19,679 nt of DNA. It comes from Acanthamoeba sp. SK_2022b (Eukaryota; Discosea; Longamoebia; Acanthamoebidae). Below are positions 13,424 through 19,679 of the stretch, in pieces (position 1 is the stretch's first letter; each line of letters opens with the position of its first letter). The notes under the pieces were generated by a model that saw nothing but the letters and a program-made list of their open reading frames with translations, ran no database searches and had not been told where the DNA came from. Made by a program: the position numbers and the translations under genes. The stretch spans positions 1 through 19,679 of the forward strand of contig JANDJZ010000777.1 in assembly GCA_027943245.1 (NCBI GenBank). Direction: 5' to 3'.

Positions 13424-16089
13424 ATGGAGTCAGGTACCGTTCTCCGCCGCCAGCAACACGGAGGGTCCATCTACGTACCCAGCGCAGTGCCTTTTCAAGA
13501 CTTGGAGGAACGAGAGCCTCGACCGCAACCTCGCTGGCATCGTTTGTCAGTGTCGTTCAGGGTAGCGGGCTTGCTGCTGGGTATCTTCGCCCTGTATATG
13601 CTGCTGGCGGGGGCGGTGCGACCAGTCGAGGTATCCCCTACATGGGCAGCGATGGGAAGCATCGCCGGATACCGACACGAGGACGGGATGGTGCCGCAGC
13701 GGCTTCGCTCCTTCGCCTCTGCCCGAACAACAGCGCCCATGCCGAAGCGGCCGGCCTACGTCACCCTGCTCTGCGATGACGTAATGTGGAAGTCCACAGC
13801 TGTGCTGCTGCAAAGCTTGCAAGACGTTAATGCGACTGCACCATTAGTCGTTGTGGTGTTGCCGTACGTAAGCGAAGCAGTCAAGTCTGTACTCACCACG
13901 ATGGGCGCCATCGTCACTGTCAAGGAGGAGCTCCCTTACCCTTGGAAGGTAAGTGTCTAGCTTTGTATGTCTACCTGTATGTGCGGTGGGTTGCTCGTTG
14001 CTTGATACGTAAACGAGCCGCGTTAGAGTCCAGTATCATCACGGCCTTATTATCATCACCTGCTGCTTGATTGTTGCTCATCTCCTGGCTCGCAGGTGGG
14101 TGCGGTTGGCATGAAAATCAACAAACCGTGTCGTTACTCCAAGCTGCACATCTGGTCGTTGATCGAGTATGACAAGGTCGTCTTTGTTGATACGGACATG
14201 ATGGTGACACAGAACATCGACGAGCTTTTCCAGCTACAAGAGCTATCGGCCGTGCCGGATATCTACCCAGGCATTTTCAACTCCGGTCTGATGGTGCTGG
14301 CGCCGAGCATGCAGACCTTCCATGCGATGCTTGACAGCTACATGACCGTGCGCAGCTACAACCAGGGAGATCAGGGTTTCCTTAACGTGTTCTTCCAAAG
14401 CACTTGGGTGAGTTGCCTCTTTACACTGGTCACATCAATACATCTGCCATTGCGCTGGCCTAACTTCAGCTTGCTGGCTCTACGCATGTTGCAGAATTCG
14501 GACCCCACCAAACATCTTGCGCATGCGTACAACTACTTGACCAAGTACGAGAATCATCACTACAGCCACTTCTTCCAGGGGAATACCGGGGCTAAGGTTC
14601 TACATTGGACGAGCGAAACCAAGCCCTGGAACTGGTACAACCAAGCTTACAAGGTATGCATCCGCCGCCTCTGCCCCAGCGGCTTGCCATGCCCCGTGGT
14701 ACTCACCTAAAGGTCGGTTGACGTGGTTCTTGCTGTGACCGCGCTTCTCTGCAGGATTGGCGTCTGAACCTCTCTCCAACCCTGTACTATCGCTGGAATG
14801 CCAAGTGGGTCAAGGTCAGTCGGCGCCTCGGGCAGCTGGGTTATTCGCAGTTTGCGATCAAAGACGAGACCTGGGACCGAGTCACACGAGTCTGTGATAG
14901 CTACCTGCCGCACGCCGGCAAGATGTCTAAACTATCCCCGGACAAGTACACAGTGGTGCTGAGCATGTACAATCGGGTGCACATGCTGGACCGACTTCTG
15001 GACCACTACTCACGTGGCGAGCTCGTCGCAATGATCCTGGTCACGTGGCATGACCCGCATCGGCCACCGCCCACCGGCCGCAAGTACACCGAGAGGAGAG
15101 GGAAGAAGGTGCTTTTCCTGAGCCAGACGCACAACTCGCTCAACAATAGATGGAACCCAAGCCAGTACATCACCACGCGCGCGGTGCTGGTGTGCGACGA
15201 CGACATGAAGGTCTCGATCGAGGATACGGATCTCATGTTCCTCGCATGGCGTCAGAATCCCGAGTCTCTCGTGGGCAACTTCGCTCGCTACCACCGCTTC
15301 TTGGACCCTGTGACCGGCATCGAAACGCCGCCGCAGTCGGAGCTCTCTCCGTCGTACGGTCGTGATGCTGCGGCCGCAGTTAAGGATGGCAGATCGCACG
15401 CGAAGCTTGAGGAGGCGATATTCAACGCGCGGTCGAGGTGGACTCTATCCGCGCAGAGTGCTGGGTTGACCGTTACGCAACGGTCGACGCAGCGGCTTCC
15501 TCCAGGCAGCGCAAACCTCGAAGGGGCTGCGTTTGATGACCACGGGCGGCAATCGATGGGCAGCAGACAGATGCTTGCCATGGACCAGGGCGAGGACGAT
15601 GCTGAAGGTGATGCCAACGAGGGCGAGCAAGCTTCAACACTAGACGACCTGAACGGCCTGCCCACCAAGTTGGATGTGGTTTACCATCTGAAGGACCCTC
15701 GCAAGCAGCAGTACTCCATCGTCCTGACAAAGTACATGTTCCTCTCCACCGAGTATCTCTTCTACTACACCTGCTTGCTGCCACCGACGTTGCACGAGTA
15801 CATCGACTCGATCTTCAACTGCGAGGACATCGCCATGAACCTCATGGTCGGCGGCGCCACACGCGCGAAACCAGTCGCCTTCAATGCCTTTGCCGTTGAC
15901 TTTGGTACGACCGAAGGAATCTCCACGCAGACGAGTCACCTTGCCTCGCGGTCAGAGTGCCTGTCAGAGCTCATGGCGCGATGGTTCACCAACACCACTC
16001 TGCAGCCCTCGCGCCTCATGGTCGAGCCTTTCCAACCGATTCCCTTTGCGAAACGCAACGATATCGAATGGGGGGACGTGCAACTGTAA
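13424..16089 (+). CDS. Type II membrane glycosyltransferase fusing GT8 (glycogenin-like) and GT64 (EXTL2-like) domains
   Basis: Four exons: 13424-13948, 14096-14407, 14495-14653, 14755-16089, all phase 0; 776 residues. A membrane anchor lies at about residues 43-65 after a basic tail, so the catalytic part should face the Golgi lumen. GT8 domain, about 110-340: AYVTLLCDD, SKLHIW, the metal/nucleotide motif DTD at 207-209, FNSGLMVLAP, NQGDQGFLN, and HWTSETKPWNW at 316-326, matching the HxGxxKPW-type signature. GT64 domain, about 395-745: YTVVLSMYNR, NSLNNRW, ITTRAVLVCDDD with the DDD motif at 480-482, LVGNFARYHR, then YSIVLTKYMF and NCEDIAMN at 687-694. An insert of about 110 polar residues splits the GT64 domain. 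Both catalytic motifs are intact, so two transferase activities are expected. Donor and acceptor sugars cannot be read from sequence; GT8 relatives use UDP-Glc, Xyl or GlcA and GT64 enzymes use UDP-GlcNAc/GalNAc. Confidence 0.9.
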
Positions 16090-16099
16090 ATGCATTGAA

Positions 16100-16105
16100 A
16101 ATAAA
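16100..16105 (+). terminator. Poly(A) signal of the GT8-GT64 gene
   Basis: AATAAA 11 bp after the stop codon. Only 71 bp separate this stop from the stop of the convergent kinase gene, so the 3' UTRs probably overlap. Confidence 0.6.
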
Positions 16106-16160
16106 TCCTTGGTGGTTGGTACGGCACGTTACGCGTGTGTGTTTCTTTTTATCAACATAT

Positions 16161-17646
16161 TTACAACACTGTCTCAGCAGCCAGGTCCTTCACCAGCTCG
16201 AGCAACCGATTTACTCCTGAGCCAGGCGCATGTTCACTCACTGCTGGTGCGGTCTGGAGGTCCTGGTCGAGGAAGGCGTCCAGCGAGCTGATCGTTTGGA
16301 CGAATGCTGGCCTCTTGGCCTGCTCGTAGTCCTCCCGGCATTGCGCGAAAGTGTAGACGCTTGCGTCGCCGCTGTCTCCGAGCTGGGCGTTCTTGCGCTG
16401 CAGCAGACCGGTGAGCTGTTCGTGGTAGAAACGCACCAGCGAGTCCTCGTTGGCTCGTCGCCCGTCGGCGTCGAGCGAGGAGTAGATCAGGAATGCCACA
16501 TCGTCGAGCGGATTGCCCCAGCCTGCAAACTGCCAGTCGAGCAGGGCTACCTGTTCGGTGATGCCCGTTTCCAGTCCCGATGGTGGCGCAACGTAGTAGA
16601 TCAGGTTCGGTGGCCAGAGATCGCCGTGGCACACGGTCACAGCGTTGCACATCTTCGCGTTCCATATCCAAATGGTGGTTCCATCATTAATAATAATTAA
16701 TTATCATAAAATTCAATTTTGCGATTTCTTCAGTATTTTGCATGGCCACAAAAGTCACGCACCTCTTGAGCCGTTGAAGCTGTAGGGATGGCTTCACATC
16801 GGTCCCACACGTCCGTGGGCAGCGTGTGCCCGAAGAGCGACCGTAACTTGCGTATCTGTACATGCGCACAACGACAAGACTCGCACCGTGAGGAGGCCAT
16901 AAGTCAACAAGAGTCTGGAGTGGGGCAAGCACCGCCACGTCATAAAACCGGGAGAGAAGTCGGTCGGCGACGGCGTCGTGATCTTGTAGAAGAAATGGGA
17001 ATGGCGACGGCGGTAGTGCCGCGGGACAGGCGCCTCCGCCCCGAGGCACAAAGTAGAGGGCGTGGAGGGCCGCCACCGCGCGCAAGGCGAGCCGCAACCT
17101 AGGCAGCCCCAGCACGTCCCGCGGATCGGAAGGCGAGGATTGGCTCGATTCTGGCCGAGGGCAGTTTCTCGAGGTGATGTCCTCCAGTAGCATCACGCCG
17201 CAGCCGCTCTCTGGGTCGACCTCAGCCGAATAGAGGCGAGGCAAGATGGAGGTAAAAGTTGTAGTTGAGGTTGTGGTGGAGCAGTGTTCGCGGCAGAACT
17301 GGTCGAGCGGCGGCCCGATATCACGGTAGAAGGACGCCTCGCGCAGGAACAGGCCCAAGGGCTTGAATAAGGTCATAAACATCTCATCCTCTTCATGAGG
17401 CGCGAACTTGGCCACCACGGTGGTGGTAGATGCCACCCCGACCTCGTGGCCGTGGTGGCCGTGCTGTGCTTCGCCACGCGGGGTGATTCGGTATAGGGTG
17501 CCGAGAAAGCCTTCCCCCTCCCCAATCCTGGCCACGGAGAACTCGTGCACACGTCTTCCCAGGCGAGCAGAAAGCCACGCAGTAGTCACCTGTTTGATAT
17601 CGCGCACGGGTGCTGCGTGGACTTGCTGCGCAGTCAGTCCCTCCAT
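16161..17646 (-). CDS. CHK/EcKinase-like (aminoglycoside-phosphotransferase fold) small-molecule kinase
   Basis: Minus-strand exons 17646-16939, 16855-16763 and 16652-16161 join in phase to give 430 residues, the usual size of the family. Brenner's motif CHGDLWPPN has H276, D278 and N283, and LLDWQFAGWGNPLDD supplies the metal-binding D306, as in ecdysteroid-kinase-like (DUF1679/CHK) and choline-kinase-fold enzymes. In the N-lobe, VVAK (K80) and REASFYRD (E103) fit the ATP-anchoring Lys/Glu pair. The family phosphorylates small hydroxyl compounds with ATP; the substrate here is unknown and probably cytosolic. ATG 17646 was chosen because the 14 codons before it are T-rich and look like UTR or an acceptor region. 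The exon 1 donor at 16938 (GTGGCG) is weak; a second in-phase donor lies 6 bp further on. Confidence 0.87.
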
Positions 17647-18006
17647 CACAAGTGGTCTAGGAAAAAATGAAAATGAATTGAAAAACATTTTTTCTGTTCT
17701 TTTTAGCGAACAAGAAGCCTAGATCGAACTGCCCAATCATGACGTAGCGAAGCTGGTTGGTTGGCCGATTTTTAGGCGAAGATGGCACACTCCTGATTCG
17801 CTCCAGGGCTTTCTTTCATCGAACATATAGCTTCATGAAATTTCATCAGTATAGAGCCACCGCAAGTTCTTTAGTTGCCTTGGGCGGGATTGGTCGGCCG
17901 GGGTAGCCAATCGTCGCAATTGGGGACATTGGATGTCCCGTCCAATCAGAGTGCGCACCACCCATTGGTGGTCGGCGTTTAAACGTATTTTTGATCGAAC
18001 AGCTTG
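17647..18006. promoter_or_regulatory. Divergent promoter with six CCAAT boxes
   Basis: Between the kinase (-) and the 18007 gene (+). CCAAT or its complement occurs at 17889-17893, 17907-17911, 17919-17923, 17928-17932, 17942-17946 and 17964-17968, six times in 80 bp on both strands. This is a strong sign of NF-Y-type bidirectional promoter use. Confidence 0.6.
17923..17939. promoter_or_regulatory. Operator-like inverted repeat GGGACAT-TGG-ATGTCCC
   Basis: Perfect 7-bp arms around 3 bases, embedded in the CCAAT cluster and overlapping two of its boxes. It looks like a site for a dimeric regulator; no protein can be named. Confidence 0.4.
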
Positions 18007-18897
18007 ATGCTTCCCTGCTCGAGCTTCAACAACTCTTGGACCACGGCGTTCATCTCGCCGGACGCCACCGACCTGGGTCACCCCTTGGTCGAGCTAAGCG
18101 ATCAGCAGCCCTTCATCGAGCAGTGGCTCGCTGCATTTGATGAAGATAAGGCCAGCCCGCCATCTTCTCCTTCTCCTTCTTCTTGTACCGCATGCCACTC
18201 AAGCCCTCAAGCACACTCGCGCTCATCGCCTTTCGCTATCTCGTTGCACGCGCGGGACCTCACTTGTCTGCCGCCCCACCCCTCCCTCGAGCTGCTCCAG
18301 CGCCTCTCGGCCCTCGAGCTGAAGCTGGGCTTCTACACCGTGCTGCCGGAGAAGACCACGCGGTCCAAAGCCAAGTACCTGTTCGTGAGCCTGTTCGCCG
18401 CCGTCCCTCTCGACTTGCGCGCCATGAGGGTGGTCCTCTCGGCTGCAGGCCGCCAGCCCACGATCCTCGAGGCCGACGGCAACGTTTCCTATCACGTGGA
18501 GCGCGCCAGCGCCACAGGGCAGCCGCAGGTGGTCCAGCACGTCATCGCCGTGCGGACGCCCACCGACACCTTAAGGAGGACCGTGTTCGAGGCCACGCTC
18601 GAGCTCGACCTCCCGATCTCCCCCTCCTCCTCGCCGTGCGGCGTGGTGAGGGCGAGGGGCCTGCTCGGCGGCGTGATCGTCGTCAGCAACGCCGGCCAGC
18701 GCGAGCGCCTCTACCCAGAGGTCGAGAGGCGCTTCCCGGCGAGGCGCGAGCTGGTGGAGGTCTACCGAGCGAACACCAGCCGACGGCTCTACGCCAACGG
18801 CAAGGGCGCCACGCAAGCGGTGCGGACGCGGCCGCAGTTCCCGCTTCACGAGTACGAGCGAGCGGTCGACCTCGTTGTCGAGTTGGTCGATCCGTGA
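18007..18897 (+). CDS. Unrecognised 296-residue protein
   Basis: A single open exon in GC-rich, gene-like codon usage. ATG 18007 is the first Met after an in-frame TGA at 17992. I recognise no family. Features seen: an acidic, helical N-terminal part (FIEQWLAAFDED), a Ser/Pro/His-rich linker at about residues 48-80, a Leu-rich helix (LLQRLSALELKLGFY), then alternating hydrophobic strands with charged turns (KYLFVSLFAAVPLDLRAMRVVLSA, split by turns) and a basic C-terminal third. No signal peptide, membrane segment or metal motif is visible. It shares the CCAAT-rich promoter with the kinase. The linker could hide an unspliced intron, so the internal boundary is less sure than the ends. Confidence 0.6.
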   Translation: MLPCSSFNNSWTTAFISPDATDLGHPLVELSDQQPFIEQWLAAFDEDKASPPSSPSPSSCTACHSSPQAHSRSSPFAISLHARDLTCLPPHPSLELLQRLSALELKLGFYTVLPEKTTRSKAKYLFVSLFAAVPLDLRAMRVVLSAAGRQPTILEADGNVSYHVERASATGQPQVVQHVIAVRTPTDTLRRTVFEATLELDLPISPSSSPCGVVRARGLLGGVIVVSNAGQRERLYPEVERRFPARRELVEVYRANTSRRLYANGKGATQAVRTRPQFPLHEYERAVDLVVELVDP

Positions 18898-18932
18898 TCG
18901 TGATGATGGTGATGATGGCGATGGTGATGAAG
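18898..18932 (+). repeat. Imperfect GATGGT/GATGAT trinucleotide repeat
   Basis: Short run right after the stop codon of the 18007 gene, in its 3' UTR. The rest of 18898-19038 is AT-rich spacer before the convergent parvulin stop. Confidence 0.7.
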
Positions 18933-19038
18933 AGACCACCAATACCGATAAAACAGGACATGTACATACGAACTGCGAAACATGCCTGGTCCAAATGTAT
19001 TCGGGCGAGCTGTGTGTATGTATATATGCGGTGTTCAC

Positions 19039-19679
19039 CTACTTGCGATCTTCGCACTTGATGAGGTGGTACCTGAATGAGAGGAACATGTTTGTTGGAG
19101 CTTCGTGTGGGACGCGGTTCACAATAAAAAAAGAGATTTGGGGACACGATACCCGTGGGCGGTCTTGACAGGAGCGCTCATCTCGCCCTTCTTGAGCGAG
19201 AAGGCCACCTTCTCGAAATCGCCACTGGTTGATGGTGCACACCACAGCACAGACGATAAGAAACGACATCAGCAACTCATCCTACAGCCCGTGCAATGCT
19301 AACATATGCGTACACAAATACAGAGAGAGAGAGAGGAAGCTACATACACCATCCGGCCGCGGGGGAACCAGCCAAGGTCGCCGCCTTGGCGTGCCTTGTC
19401 CTCCGACATCTCCCGTGCAACCTGCAAGGCCGTTAGATTTAAAAGAAACAGTTAGAAATCACAGTTGAATATTTGCAGCGAAGGAGAGGTACGGCGGCAA
19501 AGTCCTCGCCGTTGTCAATGCGCGTCTTTGCCTCCAAAATCTTGGACTGCTTCTCGCACAAGATGTGCCTGCGCGTCAAAGTTAATTGGCACAAGCATTA
19601 TTTTAATAATTTAAAAAAAGAAAAAGCACTCATGTTACCTGCACTTGACCTGCGAAGCGGGCTTCAGCTTCTCGTCTCC
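19039..19679 (-). CDS. Parvulin-type peptidyl-prolyl cis-trans isomerase, PIN4/Par14-like (5' end outside window)
   Basis: Minus-strand exons 19679-19639, 19568-19493, 19421-19348, 19224-19153 and 19072-19039 join in phase across four introns of 70-123 nt; the last exon is 34 nt. The visible 98 residues form a nearly complete rotamase domain: [56 protein letters not shown]. This pattern, with no WW domain and no phosphate-binding basic loop in the visible part, matches the PIN4 (Par14) subfamily rather than PIN1. These enzymes catalyse proline isomerisation and in other eukaryotes take part in ribosome biogenesis and chromatin binding. The N-terminal basic tail typical of the family would lie beyond the window. 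Confidence 0.93.

Noticed and set aside
15006..15939. Several minus-strand reading frames opposite the GT64 domain
   Set aside because: Shadows of the strongly coding plus strand; none shows a recognisable motif.
18183..19061. 292-codon Ala/Arg-rich reading frame in a second frame over the 18007 gene
   Set aside because: Composition typical of a GC-rich shadow frame; the 18007 frame has balanced, protein-like composition and a clean start.

Overview
This window looks like nuclear DNA of a free-living protist, most likely an Acanthamoeba-like amoebozoan (inferred, moderate confidence). Exons are GC-rich. They are broken by many short (50-120 nt), T-rich or repeat-filled GT-AG introns. Genes are tightly packed, and the protein families are eukaryotic: LRR, ankyrin, Golgi glycosyltransferases, a CHK/EcKinase-like kinase and a PIN4-type parvulin. 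No bacterial operons, Shine-Dalgarno sites or CRISPR arrays are seen.

Layout. 1-1213: 3' part of a leucine-rich-repeat protein gene (+). 1577-4369 and 4934-7930: two tandem, 12-exon, secreted calcineurin-like phosphoesterase/5'-nucleotidase paralogs (+). I reconstructed both exon by exon; every junction keeps the frame and all five metal-binding motifs are present. Most of their introns carry microsatellites. A 419-bp block that includes a whole intron is identical between the copies. 8314-8690: ankyrin-repeat remnant (-). 8691-9880: AT-rich or degenerate non-coding DNA with two hairpins. 9880-10936: truncated DIRS-like retrotransposon (RNase H region) with an in-frame stop. 10957-12859: a broken GT14 (core-2/I-branching type) glycosyltransferase gene. 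Its N-terminal half lies on the minus strand and its C-terminal part on the plus strand, pointing at each other. 12860-13423: divergent promoter-like region. 13424-16089: a Golgi-type membrane protein that fuses a GT8 (glycogenin-like) domain to a GT64 (EXTL2/exostosin C-terminal) domain (+). 16161-17646: CHK/EcKinase-like small-molecule kinase (-). 17647-18006: divergent promoter with six CCAAT boxes. 18007-18897: unrecognised 296-aa protein (+). 19039-19679: PIN4-type parvulin prolyl isomerase (-), running off the window.

How the genes relate. The two phosphoesterases are a recent tandem duplication still exchanging sequence. The GT8-GT64 fusion sits head-to-head with the GT14 gene, so a glycan-building pair may once have shared a promoter; the GT14 partner now looks destroyed by an inversion next to a retroelement. 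The most interesting items are the GT8-GT64 fusion (a possible two-activity glycan polymerase of the LARGE type), the inverted GT14 gene, and the complementary (GT)n/(CA)n introns bracketing exactly the converted exons of the phosphoesterases.
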